64,000 nucleotides of DNA from Pseudomonas viridiflava (GTDB lineage: Bacteria; Pseudomonadota; Gammaproteobacteria; Pseudomonadales; Pseudomonadaceae). How positions within the stretch are numbered: the first letter of the stretch is position 1; every line of letters starts with the position of its first letter. Shown one piece after another: positions 29,396-38,780 of this stretch. A program made the position numbers and the translations under genes. The notes below the pieces were generated by a model. It saw nothing but the letters and a program-made list of their open reading frames with translations. It had not been told where the DNA came from and did not search any database. Where the stretch lies: contig NZ_UUPU01000029.1 of NCBI RefSeq assembly GCF_900591205.1, forward strand, positions 248,001 through 312,000. Reading direction: 5' to 3'.

Positions 29396-31591
29396 TTATT
29401 GCACCTGATACACCCTGGGTTCTTCTCCCGTCACCCACGCTGTCACGCTGCGTGCGGCATACCCTTGTTTCTCCTGCGCGGAAAAATTCGCCACCAACCG
29501 CGTGCCATCGGCGAAGGTGGTTTGCTGCACCTGCCGGTCCGCCGTCAGCCATTGAAAACCCGTCATCGCCTGGGTTGCCAGGCGCTGATGCAAGGGCCGG
29601 AAAAACCGGTCCTGCCGCAGGATCACCGGCAGTCGCTCCTTGAGCGTCGCCGCACTCAGGTGATACAGCGGCGGCACGTTGTACAGCAGCTGGGCCAGCT
29701 CGTTCTCAGCCCGCACATTGCTCAGCTTGAGGCTGTCGAACAGCCAATGATGGGTGGTGATCACCGAGCCGTGAAACACCGCCTGATACAACGGCAGGCG
29801 CAGCGTCGGGTCGAAGTAGACCGTGCGAAACGGCTCGTTCAACGGCACCGGTTTGAAGAACACCGCCGGCTGCTCCGGCGGATACCAGTTACCCACGTAA
29901 TAAGGCGACTGCTTGCTTTGGGTCATCTCGCGATCCCCCCAGCCGATGACCGGGGTTTGCATGCCATGGGCAAACAGGATGCCTTGGGCGGTGATGGCAT
30001 TGCCGTCTTCCGAGCCTGCGGGCAGCTTGAGTACGGTATTGAGCCAGCGGGACGCATCAATATTGCCTTGGGCATTTTGTGCCTGGGTCATCGGCGCACC
30101 GTCACGGTAGCTGTCAAAGAGCATGCTGGTGGCGTACGCATCGAGGAACCAGGCGTTGAAACCCGCCTTGGCTTGCACCGCCTTGACCCGGGCCTCCAGC
30201 AAAGGTCGGACACAGCGCGGGTCGGTGTAGTGGCCGGACTGCTGGAAGCCGGTCTTGAGCTTGCCGCCCTGCAGCACGATGGCACAGTCGCGATAGGCCC
30301 GGCGGCCCAGGTGCGCGGTGGTCCAGTCCGGGTTCTCGGTGGTGGACAAGGCGGTTTGATAAGAGTCGTAGGGCGCCATCAGGTAGCCGGCGGCGACCCC
30401 GGCGCGAATCGTTTCGGGGTGCCAGAGGCCGCCTTCCCAGCCCTCGCCCAGGGTCAGCAGCAAACGCGACAACCCCGCGCCGCGCAATGCCTGCACAGCC
30501 TGGTTGCCCCAGGTTTGAGGGGTATCACTCAGCGCTCCGGCAAACGCAACCGCCCATTCGCCACGCAACTCGCCGTAACGGGCGGCGAGTCGCTGCAGGT
30601 CGGGCTCTTCGGTTTGTTGCCAGCTCTGCCGGGCCTTCCTGTTCATCGCGGCATTAAGCCCGCGTAACAGCAGCGTTTGCTCGTAGCGATTGGCCAAACT
30701 TGTTTGCGTCAGGAGTTGCGCGGCCGGCTTGTCCAACAGCTCCTTGAGTTCATGATTGCGCAGCAGCTGAAGCAACTTCGGCCAGTCCCGCACATCATCC
30801 GGGGCCAACAGGTCATTGCCCCACAGATACACATGGCTGGCGCCCAAGAGCTTTTGCGCTTGCGGTGTTTGCCGCAGCTTGTGCTCCAGCGGTTCATAGC
30901 GGCCCTGCTCGACCAGCCATTGGCGATAGCGCCTGGCACCGGCCAATGGGTCGGCGGCGCCCAGGTGCAGGCGCAGGGTCATGGGGGCCGAAGGGTCGAG
31001 GCGGGTAAACGCGTGGGACACCGACAGCGCCAGCCCGTCGCCGTCGGCCTGCCACCGCAAACGGTTGTTGTAGGGATTGGTCAGCAGCCAGTTCAAGGTG
31101 AAGCTGCCGTGATCCACGCCCCATAACGGCAGGCTGAGGTCCTGGGTGGTGTTGACCTCGCCCTGCGCCAGCAGGAACGCCTTCCATACGGTATTACCGG
31201 CAGGCACATAATGCCCCTCGGCCAACGGCCACATCAGCCCCTTGCCCATGGCATCCGCCGGCTGCCACAGGATCGGCAGCTCGCCGCTCTCCCGCGCCTG
31301 GATGGACAGCGCCAGGTCGCGCTGCTCAAGGGTCGCACTCACGCGAAAGGCGCCGTCATCCCACTGCCAACTGGCCTGTTGCGCGCTGTGTGAAAGCTGG
31401 CTGACGGCGTGCGCGGCAACCCCGCGGCTGGCCTGCACCACCGGCTGGCCACTGGGTGTGACACGGATAGCGAGGGTGGCCGGGTCGAGTTCGACCCGCC
31501 ACAAGGGGTTTTCCAGGACGGTGCCGGCGAAGGCCACGGGCGCCAACAAAACAGCGACTATCAGCAAAGCGTGGCGCACGCAGCTTTTCAT
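29396..31591 (-). CDS. secreted GH101/GH129-like glycoside hydrolase
   Basis: A 731-residue exported protein (signal peptide cleaved near Val-Ala-Phe-Ala-Gly) that I assign to the GH129/GH101-related family, whose known members are alpha-N-acetylgalactosaminidases. The catalytic region has Gly-Phe-Asn-Ala-Trp-Phe-Leu-Asp-Ala-Tyr (Asp484, candidate nucleophile) and Gly-Ser-Glu-Asp-Gly-Asn (Glu528, candidate acid/base), preceded by a beta-rich N-terminal domain. The ATG lies 2 bases after the RND pump stop, so it is co-transcribed with an efflux system. The real substrate is unknown; a wall or surface glycan is possible. The assignment rests on recollection of the family. Confidence 0.7.
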   Translation of the reverse strand: MKSCVRHALLIVAVLLAPVAFAGTVLENPLWRVELDPATLAIRVTPSGQPVVQASRGVAAHAVSQLSHSAQQASWQWDDGAFRVSATLEQRDLALSIQARESGELPILWQPADAMGKGLMWPLAEGHYVPAGNTVWKAFLLAQGEVNTTQDLSLPLWGVDHGSFTLNWLLTNPYNNRLRWQADGDGLALSVSHAFTRLDPSAPMTLRLHLGAADPLAGARRYRQWLVEQGRYEPLEHKLRQTPQAQKLLGASHVYLWGNDLLAPDDVRDWPKLLQLLRNHELKELLDKPAAQLLTQTSLANRYEQTLLLRGLNAAMNRKARQSWQQTEEPDLQRLAARYGELRGEWAVAFAGALSDTPQTWGNQAVQALRGAGLSRLLLTLGEGWEGGLWHPETIRAGVAAGYLMAPYDSYQTALSTTENPDWTTAHLGRRAYRDCAIVLQGGKLKTGFQQSGHYTDPRCVRPLLEARVKAVQAKAGFNAWFLDAYATSMLFDSYRDGAPMTQAQNAQGNIDASRWLNTVLKLPAGSEDGNAITAQGILFAHGMQTPVIGWGDREMTQSKQSPYYVGNWYPPEQPAVFFKPVPLNEPFRTVYFDPTLRLPLYQAVFHGSVITTHHWLFDSLKLSNVRAENELAQLLYNVPPLYHLSAATLKERLPVILRQDRFFRPLHQRLATQAMTGFQWLTADRQVQQTTFADGTRLVANFSAQEKQGYAARSVTAWVTGEEPRVYQVQ

Positions 31592-31593
31592 GT

Positions 31594-34500
31594 TCAGCTC
31601 GGTTGTTGTTTGGGCTCCCGGATCTTGTACCAAGCCACATACAACGCGGGCAAAAACAAAAGTGTTAGCAAAGTTGCGATGATAATCCCGCCAATCATGG
31701 CGTAAGCCATCGGCCCCCAGAACACTTCCCGCGCAATCGGGATCATGCCCAGGCTCGCCGCAGCGGCGGTCAGCAGGATCGGCCGACGCCGATGCTCGGT
31801 GGCTTCCACCACCGCATCCCACGGCGTATAGCCGGCCACTTCGTATTCATGAATCTGCGTCACCAGGATCACCGAGTTACGGATGATGATGCCGATCAGC
31901 GCCAAAATTCCGAGGATCGCCACAAAGCCCATGGGCGTGCCCGTGGGGATCAACGCCAGCACCACGCCGATCAGCCCCAGCGGCGCGACACTCGCCACCA
32001 GAAACATCTTCTGCACACTGTGCAACTGGATCATCAGGAACGTCGCCATGAGGAACAGCATCAGCGGCACCACACTGGCAATCGGGCCCTGGGCCTTGCC
32101 GCTCTCTTCCACGGTGCCGCCAGTGGCCACTTTGTAGCCCACCGGCAGGCCGGCGCTGAACTTGTCGATCTCGGGCTTGAGCTGCTTGACCAGGTCGGTC
32201 GGCTGCATCTCATCGCGTACCGACGCCTTGATGGTGATGGTCGGCTTGCGATCGCGGCGCCACACCAGCGGCTGCTCCAGTTCATACCGCACGGTGGCGA
32301 AGGCCAGCAGCGGAATCGAGGTGCCGTTGGGCGTGACGATCTGCAGGTTCTGCAAGGTTTCCGGGGTGCCGCGCTCGGCGTCTTCGGCGCGGCCGACCAC
32401 GTTGATCAGGTAGATATCGTCGTGCACCTGGGTCACCGATGAACCGCTGACCACGCTGTTCATCAATTGCGCCACGTCTTCGGACGACAGCCCGAGCTGG
32501 CGCGCCTTGTCCTGGGCGATATCGACGCGCAGCACTTTGCCCGGCTCGTTCCAGTCGTAGATGATCTCGCCCAGGTGGGTGTTGTTATCCAGCAAGGTCG
32601 CCAGTTCGATGGCGTGCTTGCGTACCTGGTCGGTGTCTTTGCCGGAGACCCGATACTGGATCGGACGGCCCACCGGCGGGCCCATCTCCAGCGGCTGCAC
32701 AAAGCTGCCGATGCCCACAAAATCATCGCGCAGGCGTTTTTGCAGGCGCGCAATCAATTCACCGCGCTCTTCCAGGCCCTTGCTGACAATCACCAACTGC
32801 GCGTAATAGGGGTTTTCCAGCTGCTGGTCGAGCGGCAGGTAGAAACGAATCGCGCCCTGGCCGATATAGGTGCTCCAGCGGGCGATATCCGGGTCATCCT
32901 TGATGATCGCTTCCAGGCGGTCGACGGCCTTGCGGGTTTCGTTGATCGAGGCGTTTTGCGGCAGGTTGAGGTCGACCAGAATCTCCGGGCGATCCGACGA
33001 CGGGAAAAACTGGTTCTGCACAAACTGCATGGAAAACACCGACGCCACAAACAGGCCGACCGTAATCCCGATAGCCCACCAGCGGTTGCGCATGGCCCAC
33101 AGCATGCCGCCATTGAAAGCGCGGCCGATGCGCCCCGGCTCGGCGCTGTGCGGCTTTACGTTGGCGCTGAGGATATGCACGCCGATCACCGGCGCAAACA
33201 GCACCGCCACTACCCACGACACCAGCATCGCCACGGCAATCACTGCGAACAGAGTGAAGGTGTACTCACCCGCCGAGCTGGCGTTGAGGCCGATCGGTAC
33301 AAACCCCGCCACGGTCACCAGCGTACCGGTGAGCATCGGGAACGCGGTGGAGGTGTAAGCGTAGGTCGCCGCCTGCTCCTTGGTTTCACCTTTCTCCAGG
33401 CGCGTGATCATCATTTCCACCGTGATCATCGCGTCGTCCACCAACAGGCCGAGGGCGATGATCAAAGCACCGAGCGACACGCGCTGCATGGTGATTCCGC
33501 TGTATTCCATAAACACGAACACCAGCGCCAGCACCAATGGAATCGAGCACGCCACCACCAACCCGGCGCGCATGCCGAGGCTGATAAAGCTCACCACCAG
33601 CACGATGATCACCGCTTCAAACAACGCGCTGGTAAAACCGCCCACGGCCTCTTCCACCACTTCCGCCTGGTCGGACACTTTGTGCACGCCGACGCCCACC
33701 GGCAGGTCGGCGGTCAGCTCGTCCATGCGGGTGTGCAGGGCCTTGCCGAAGGACTGGATATTGCCGCCCTTCTGCATGGCGATGGCCAGGCCGATCGCCG
33801 GTTTGCCGTTGAACCGGAACATCGGTCGCGCCGGGTCGACATAGCCACGGCTGATCTCGGCAATGTCTGCGAGACGGTAAAAGCGGTCATTGAGCCGCAG
33901 GTTGACGTTGGCCAGGTCCTTCTCCGAGGCGAACTGCCCCGATGTGCGCACGGAAATCCGTTCCGGCCCGGCCTCGATCACCCCGGCAGGCGTCACGGCG
34001 TTCTGCGATTGCAGGCTTTGCACGACCTGGCGCTGATCAATCCCCAACGCCGCCAGTTTGCGCGTGGAGAAATTCAGGTAAATCACTTCGTCCTGCTGGC
34101 CGATCATCTCGACCTTGCCCAGGCCCGGCACCGAGCGGATCTCGGCGCGCACCTGCTCTACATAGTCGCGCAGCTGGCGCATCGACAGGCCGTCGCCGGT
34201 AAAGGCGTACACCGAGCCGAACACGTCACCGAACTCGTCGTTGAACGACGGCCCCTGCAACCCCTGGGGGAAGGTGCCGCGAATGTCGTCGATTTTCTTG
34301 CGCACCTGATACCAGATCTCCGGGATGGCCTTGGCGCTGGTGGTGTCTTTGAGGAACACGAACACCGTGGACTCACCCGGCCGGGTGTAGCTTTTCACGT
34401 AGTCGAGGGAGTCGAGTTCTTCGAGTTTTTTCTCGATGCGGTCGGTGACCTGCTTGAGGGTTTCTTCCTGGGTCGCGCCCGGCCAACGGGTCTGAATCAC

Positions 34501-34647
34501 CATGGTTTTGATGGTGAACGAGGGGTCTTCCTCGCGGCCCAGGTTCATGTAGGAAAACACGCCCATCAGCAGCGCGACGAACATCAGATACCAGACGAAG
34601 GACTGATGCTTGAGGGCCCAGTCGGATAAATTGAAGCTCCCTTTCAT
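31594..34647 (-). CDS. RND efflux pump, inner-membrane subunit, TriC-like
   Basis: A proton-driven exporter of 1017 residues in the AcrB/MdtC superfamily with twelve membrane segments and two large periplasmic loops. The TM4 acidic pair is visible in Leu-Gly-Leu-Leu-Val-Asp-Asp-Ala-Met. It overlaps the upstream adaptor gene by 4 bases (ATGA). Two adaptor genes before one RND gene is the layout of P. aeruginosa triABC (triclosan efflux with the separate outer-membrane channel OpmH), and TriC has a similar length. No outer-membrane channel gene is present here. Confidence 0.88.
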   Translation of the reverse strand: MKGSFNLSDWALKHQSFVWYLMFVALLMGVFSYMNLGREEDPSFTIKTMVIQTRWPGATQEETLKQVTDRIEKKLEELDSLDYVKSYTRPGESTVFVFLKDTTSAKAIPEIWYQVRKKIDDIRGTFPQGLQGPSFNDEFGDVFGSVYAFTGDGLSMRQLRDYVEQVRAEIRSVPGLGKVEMIGQQDEVIYLNFSTRKLAALGIDQRQVVQSLQSQNAVTPAGVIEAGPERISVRTSGQFASEKDLANVNLRLNDRFYRLADIAEISRGYVDPARPMFRFNGKPAIGLAIAMQKGGNIQSFGKALHTRMDELTADLPVGVGVHKVSDQAEVVEEAVGGFTSALFEAVIIVLVVSFISLGMRAGLVVACSIPLVLALVFVFMEYSGITMQRVSLGALIIALGLLVDDAMITVEMMITRLEKGETKEQAATYAYTSTAFPMLTGTLVTVAGFVPIGLNASSAGEYTFTLFAVIAVAMLVSWVVAVLFAPVIGVHILSANVKPHSAEPGRIGRAFNGGMLWAMRNRWWAIGITVGLFVASVFSMQFVQNQFFPSSDRPEILVDLNLPQNASINETRKAVDRLEAIIKDDPDIARWSTYIGQGAIRFYLPLDQQLENPYYAQLVIVSKGLEERGELIARLQKRLRDDFVGIGSFVQPLEMGPPVGRPIQYRVSGKDTDQVRKHAIELATLLDNNTHLGEIIYDWNEPGKVLRVDIAQDKARQLGLSSEDVAQLMNSVVSGSSVTQVHDDIYLINVVGRAEDAERGTPETLQNLQIVTPNGTSIPLLAFATVRYELEQPLVWRRDRKPTITIKASVRDEMQPTDLVKQLKPEIDKFSAGLPVGYKVATGGTVEESGKAQGPIASVVPLMLFLMATFLMIQLHSVQKMFLVASVAPLGLIGVVLALIPTGTPMGFVAILGILALIGIIIRNSVILVTQIHEYEVAGYTPWDAVVEATEHRRRPILLTAAAASLGMIPIAREVFWGPMAYAMIGGIIIATLLTLLFLPALYVAWYKIREPKQQPS

Positions 34648-35714
34648 CGCGGGCTGTCCTCGTCGATTTTGACTTTTTGCCCAGGCTTCAGGCTGTTCAC
34701 GCCGGCGGTAACGATGCGTTCGCCGGGTTTGACGCCGCCGTTGAGCAAGGCGCTGTTGGTGTCACGGCTGATCACACTGATATCACGCGGTTGCACGGTC
34801 TGGCTTTGGGTATCGAGCAGCCAGATACGAGTCTTGCCGTCGACCTCCTGCAAGGCGCTCAAGGGCACTGCGATGCGCGGGGCGATGGCGGTGCTCAAGG
34901 TCACACTGATGGCGGTGCCGAGGCGAAACGCGGGCGGCGTCTCGGCCAGGGTCAAGCGCGCACGACGGGTGCGTGTGGCACTTTGCGCCTGGGGTTCGAT
35001 CTCGCGCACGATGGCCGTGGTGTGCACGTCGGGGTCGAGTTGCCCGGCGACCACAAACACCACATCCGGCGGCAGGCGCTCGGCGAGGCCCGCGGGCAGG
35101 TCGATCACCGCTTCCTTGATGTCCGGGCGGGCCAGCGTCACCACTTGCTGACCGGCGCTGACCACCTGGCCGGCCTCGGCATTCCAGGCGGTGACAATGC
35201 CCGCGTGGTCGGTGCGCAGCTCGGCGTAATTGAGCTGGTCCTTGGCCTGATTAACCGAGGCTTGGGCCTGATCGAGGCTGGCCTGCGTAGTTTTCAGGTC
35301 AGTCTGGGCGATATCCAACTGAGCCTGAGCGCCGACGCCACGGTTAAACAACTCTTGCTGCCGACGCGCATTGGCCTGGGCATTGATGAACTGCGCCTGC
35401 ACGCGGGCAAGGTCGCCCTGGGCCGCGCGCAGTTGGTTTTGTTGGTCGGTGGGGTCAAGCACGGCGAGCACGGCGCCCTTCTCCACCTCGGCACCTACAT
35501 CCACGGCGCGGCGGGCGATACGCCCGGGCACGCGGAACCCCAGGTTGCTTTCATAGCGGGCCTGGATGGTGCCGGCGAAGCGACCAAGGGTTTCCTGGTC
35601 TTCGGCCGTCACTTGCATCGACAACACCGGGCGCACAGGTTCGGGCGCGGGGTCTTGCTTGGAGCAGGCCACCAACAACAGGCTGGCGGCGAGCATGGCC
35701 GTCAGGCGCTTCAT
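34644..35714 (-). CDS. RND efflux periplasmic adaptor, TriB-like (second adaptor)
   Basis: A 356-residue membrane-fusion lipoprotein (Leu-Leu-Leu-Val-Ala-Cys near residue 17, a lipobox). The order is N-terminal barrel, lipoyl half (Val-Asp-Val-Gly-Ala-Glu-Val-Glu-Lys-Gly), alpha-helical hairpin rich in Gln/Ala (about 85-150), second lipoyl half (Ala-Gly-Gln-Val-Val-Ser-Ala-Gly-Gln) and beta-barrel. It shares ATGA overlaps with both neighbours, so adaptor, adaptor and pump are translationally coupled. Confidence 0.88.
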   Translation of the reverse strand: MKRLTAMLAASLLLVACSKQDPAPEPVRPVLSMQVTAEDQETLGRFAGTIQARYESNLGFRVPGRIARRAVDVGAEVEKGAVLAVLDPTDQQNQLRAAQGDLARVQAQFINAQANARRQQELFNRGVGAQAQLDIAQTDLKTTQASLDQAQASVNQAKDQLNYAELRTDHAGIVTAWNAEAGQVVSAGQQVVTLARPDIKEAVIDLPAGLAERLPPDVVFVVAGQLDPDVHTTAIVREIEPQAQSATRTRRARLTLAETPPAFRLGTAISVTLSTAIAPRIAVPLSALQEVDGKTRIWLLDTQSQTVQPRDISVISRDTNSALLNGGVKPGERIVTAGVNSLKPGQKVKIDEDSPR

Positions 35715-36793
35715 GGCTGGGCTCCTTGCTGGGCGATCTCGACCTGCATGCCGGGGTGCAGCAATTGCCCACCGGCCACCACGACTTTTTCGCCGCCTTT
35801 AAGGCCGTCGCCGATGATCACTTTGCCGGTGAGGTAACGCGCCACCGTGACTTTGTGCAGTTGCGCCTTGCCGTCACCGTCGATCAGCCATACGGCGGGC
35901 TCGCTGAGGTCTTTGGTCAGCGCCGACCAGGGCAACTCGATGCTGGCCTTGGCCGGGCCATTGGCGGTGGCACTCACCACCGAGCCCAATTGCATGCCTT
36001 TGGGCAGGGATTGCAGCGCGATTTTCACTTGTACGGTGCCGGTATTGGCGGCCACGGCGGGGGTGACTTCGCGGACTTTACCCACGGCCTTGATGCTGGG
36101 GTTATCCAACAGGCTGACGGTGATCGGCGCATCCGGCGGAGGGTCCACCAGCAAGGACTCATAGACGTTGAACACCGCATCGCGCTCGCCATCGGTGGCC
36201 AGGCTGAAAATCGGCACGGTGGCCTGCACCACTTGGCCGACTTCGGCCTGGCGCGCAGTGATCACACCCGGTGCATCCGCGATCAACGCGGTATAGCCGA
36301 GTTGTTCGCGAGCATTGGCCAGTTGGGCTTGCGCGGCGGCCAGGGCACTCCGGCTGCTGCGCAACGCGGCCTCGGCAGAGTCGTATTCGCTGCGGCTGGT
36401 GTAGCCCTTGGGCAGCAGCTTTTCCTGGCGCACAAAGGCGGCGGCGGTCTGCTTGACCCGCGCCTGTTCGGCCACGACCTGGGCCTGGGCGGAGTCGACG
36501 TTGGTCTGCAAATCCTTGGGGTCGAGCTTGGCCAGCACTTGCTTGGCGGTCACGCGGTCGCCTACATCCACCCTGCGCTGAATAATCTTGCCGCCTACGC
36601 GAAAGGACAAATCGGTTTGCACGCGGGCCTGAATATCCCCGGTCAGGGTGACCGCCGCGGCGAAATCCGCCGACTGCACGGTTTGCACAAACACCCGTGA
36701 GTGCGCCTTGGGCTCGGCTTTTTCCTGACCACAGCCGCTCAGCAGCGTCAGTAGGCCAAGTCCTAGAATACAGGTGAAAATTCGACCGCCCAT
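35711..36793 (-). CDS. RND efflux periplasmic adaptor, TriA-like (first adaptor)
   Basis: A 360-residue membrane-fusion lipoprotein with lipobox Leu-Leu-Ser-Gly-Cys-Gly near residue 22 and the usual lipoyl/hairpin/barrel order (Arg-Arg-Val-Asp-Val-Gly-Asp-Arg-Val; helical hairpin about 90-160). I chose the ATG at 36793, which has AAAAGGAG 5 bases upstream, over a longer in-frame start at 36940 that would overlap the divergent ATPase gene. It is the first gene of the operon. No regulator gene of the usual TetR type lies nearby. Confidence 0.88.
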   Translation of the reverse strand: MGGRIFTCILGLGLLTLLSGCGQEKAEPKAHSRVFVQTVQSADFAAAVTLTGDIQARVQTDLSFRVGGKIIQRRVDVGDRVTAKQVLAKLDPKDLQTNVDSAQAQVVAEQARVKQTAAAFVRQEKLLPKGYTSRSEYDSAEAALRSSRSALAAAQAQLANAREQLGYTALIADAPGVITARQAEVGQVVQATVPIFSLATDGERDAVFNVYESLLVDPPPDAPITVSLLDNPSIKAVGKVREVTPAVAANTGTVQVKIALQSLPKGMQLGSVVSATANGPAKASIELPWSALTKDLSEPAVWLIDGDGKAQLHKVTVARYLTGKVIIGDGLKGGEKVVVAGGQLLHPGMQVEIAQQGAQP

Positions 36794-36908
36794 GCAGGCT
36801 CCTTTTGCGTGATGCCGACTTGCCAGTGTGTATGCGACTGTGAGCTTAGTTGAGGGTTCCTTATCTGCATGGAGGCTCCCATACTCCAATGGTTCCCAAG
36901 CCGAATGA

Positions 36909-38075
36909 ATGCCCATGCTCAAGACCCTCGCGGTGGCCAATTACCGCTCGATCAATAAATTGGTGGTTCCGCTGGACCGGTTGAACCTGATCACCGGGCC
37001 CAATGGCAGCGGCAAATCCAACCTGTACCGCGCCCTGCGCCTGCTGGCCGAAACCGCCCAGGGCGGGGTGATCAATGCACTGGCCCGCGAAGGCGGGCTG
37101 GACTCAACCTTCTGGGCCGGCCCCGAGACCATCAGCCGGCGCATGCGCAAGGGTGAGGTGCCGGTCGAGGCCGTGGTCCGCCAGGGCGTCAAGCGGCTGC
37201 GCCTGGGGTTTGCCGGGGAAGACTTCAGCTACGCCATTTCCCTGGGATTGCCCGAGCCGAGCCTGTCGTTTTTCTCCCTGGACCCGCAAGTGAAAAAGGA
37301 ATGCATCTGGGCCGGCCATCTCTACCGCCCGGCCAGCCTGTTGGTGCAGCGCTCGGGCCCGATGGTGCGCGCTCGCGACGGTCGCACCTGGGATGTGCTG
37401 GCCCAGCACACACCGAACTACCACAGCCTGTTCGATCAGGTCGGCAGCCTGCGCGGCTCGCCGGAAGTGTTGCTGCTACGCGAGAGCATCCGTGGCTGGC
37501 GTTTTTATGATCACTTTCGCAGCGACGTCGATGCGCCCGTGCGCCAGCCTCAACTGGGCACGCGCACGCCGGTGCTGCATCACGATGGCCGCGACCTCGC
37601 GGCAGCGTTGCAGACCATTCGCGAGATCGGCGACCCCGAGGCATTGCAGCGAGCGGTCAGCGACGCGTTTCCCGGCGCACGTTTGAACATCGTGCCGTTG
37701 CAGGGCGGGCGCTTTGCGATCGAGTTTTATCAGGAAGGTTTGCTGCGGCCATTATCGGCGGCTGAGCTGTCGGACGGCACCTTGCGTTACCTGCTGCTGA
37801 TCGCCGCACTGCTCACGCCTCGACCGCCGACCATGATGGTGCTGAACGAGCCGGAAACCAGCCTGCACCCGGATTTGCTGCCGGCATTGGCGCGCTTGAT
37901 TACCCAGGCATCGCAGCAATGCCAGGTGTGGGTGGTGTCGCATGCCAGTCGCTTGATTGCGGCGTTGCAACAGGATGAGGGGTGTAATTCGATTGTGCTG
38001 GAGAAGGTGTTGGGGGAAACCCAAATCGTTGGGCAGGGGATTCTGGATGCACCGGCGTGGCATTGGCCGGAGTAG
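36909..38075 (+). CDS. OLD-like AAA/SMC-type ATPase
   Basis: A 388-residue cytoplasmic ATPase: N-terminal Phe/Tyr-Arg-Ser-Ile motif, Walker A Gly-Pro-Asn-Gly-Ser-Gly-Lys-Ser-Asn (about 30-38), signature-like Leu-Ser-Asp-Gly-Thr-Leu-Arg (about 287-293), Walker B Met-Met-Val-Leu-Asn-Glu-Pro-Glu-Thr-Ser-Leu-His-Pro, and D/H-loop Val-Val-Ser-His-Ala-Ser. The Walker B Asp is replaced by Asn (Leu-Asn-Glu-Pro), as in many such proteins. No TOPRIM nuclease domain is present. It is divergent from the efflux operon, which could be chance. ATG at 36915 is an equally possible start. Confidence 0.82.
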   Translation: MPMLKTLAVANYRSINKLVVPLDRLNLITGPNGSGKSNLYRALRLLAETAQGGVINALAREGGLDSTFWAGPETISRRMRKGEVPVEAVVRQGVKRLRLGFAGEDFSYAISLGLPEPSLSFFSLDPQVKKECIWAGHLYRPASLLVQRSGPMVRARDGRTWDVLAQHTPNYHSLFDQVGSLRGSPEVLLLRESIRGWRFYDHFRSDVDAPVRQPQLGTRTPVLHHDGRDLAAALQTIREIGDPEALQRAVSDAFPGARLNIVPLQGGRFAIEFYQEGLLRPLSAAELSDGTLRYLLLIAALLTPRPPTMMVLNEPETSLHPDLLPALARLITQASQQCQVWVVSHASRLIAALQQDEGCNSIVLEKVLGETQIVGQGILDAPAWHWPE

Positions 38076-38093
38076 TCGTCGCCTATGAGCGAC

Positions 38094-38157
38094 TCTTCGC
38101 GGGCAAGCCCGCTCCCACATTTGGAATGCATTCCCCTGTGGGAGCTGGCCTGCGATA
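38094..38157. repeat. two REP half-elements
   Basis: The segments gggcaagcccgctcccacat and ctgtgggagctggcctgcga lie in opposite orientation just after the ATPase stop, making a short REP pair. Confidence 0.55.
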
Positions 38158-38326
38158 GCCATCGGTAGGTTTGACGCTTTTTGTGTGTTTGCGTGCATAT
38201 CCGTTGTTGGGGTGATGGCTGAAATGGGTTTCGCGCTTACAGCGACTCACTTTTCGAAGGACCGGAAAGTAAGCAGATGCGTTCAGGTGATGCGAGCATT
38301 GCTTTCGGCCTCGGGCAACCAGCCGA

Positions 38327-38353
38327 TGCTATCGCAGGCAAGCCAGCTCCCAC
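38327..38353. repeat. single REP half-element
   Basis: The sequence gctatcgcaggcaagccagc followed by tcccac is one REP arm in the 38.1-38.8 kb intergenic region. Confidence 0.5.
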
Positions 38354-38455
38354 AGAAAAGCAGCTCTGCTTTTGCAGTAGATCTGCTTTCGCTCTGCGCT
38401 CTTGACCGGCTTCAACCACTCAGGTCGGCTTTCAGGCCGCCGTGCTGTAGATTTT

Positions 38456-38700
38456 GATCTTGATCTGAGGCGCCCCGTTAACCACGCTGGCCGAACGCAG
38501 GTTTGAATCCGTGGGCAACCCGGCAGGACGCCGGGTTAGCCGCGCTGGGCCAAGGATGGCCCATCGCGGCGGCCCACGGATTCAAGCCTGCGTGAGGGCA
38601 CACCGAGCCGCAGGCGAGGTGCCGAGTGGTGGGGCAAGAGCGTTTTGGTTACTTTTGCGCTCCATCAAAAGTGACACGCCGTAAGGGCGGAACCTTACTA
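38456..38700. repeat. multi-hairpin intergenic repeat
   Basis: An outer inverted repeat of about 22 bp (38495-38516 with 38572-38593, one mismatch; core tttgaatccgtgggc) encloses two hairpins: aacccggc/gccgggtt (38517-38537) and gccgcg-ct-gggcca/tggccc-at-cgcggc (38539-38570). A further stem acttttg/caaaagt lies at 38651-38672. No open frame is convincing. I recall similar blocks scattered between genes in other Pseudomonas genomes, so it is probably a repeated structured element. The rest of the 705-base gap (38158-38455) shows only REP fragments. Confidence 0.65.
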
Positions 38701-38780
38701 AGCCGTTAAAATATAACGGATATGCACCCAGTAACTTCAAGCCCTAACGATGTGTAGATACCGATGCCACGATAGCGGTA

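Noticed and set aside
29198..30667. Plus-strand open frame of 489 codons opposite the glycosidase
   Set aside because: It overlaps the methyltransferase end and the terminator and has antisense-type composition.
32467..34629. Plus-strand open frame of 720 codons opposite the RND pump gene
   Set aside because: It mirrors the coding strand of a clear RND gene; its product is His/Arg/Gln-rich without any domain, as usual for antisense frames in high-GC DNA.
38076..38780. Possible insertion sequence or CRISPR in the repeat-rich gap
   Set aside because: No transposase frame, no target-site duplication and no regular direct repeats with spacers; the repeats are inverted and hairpin-forming.
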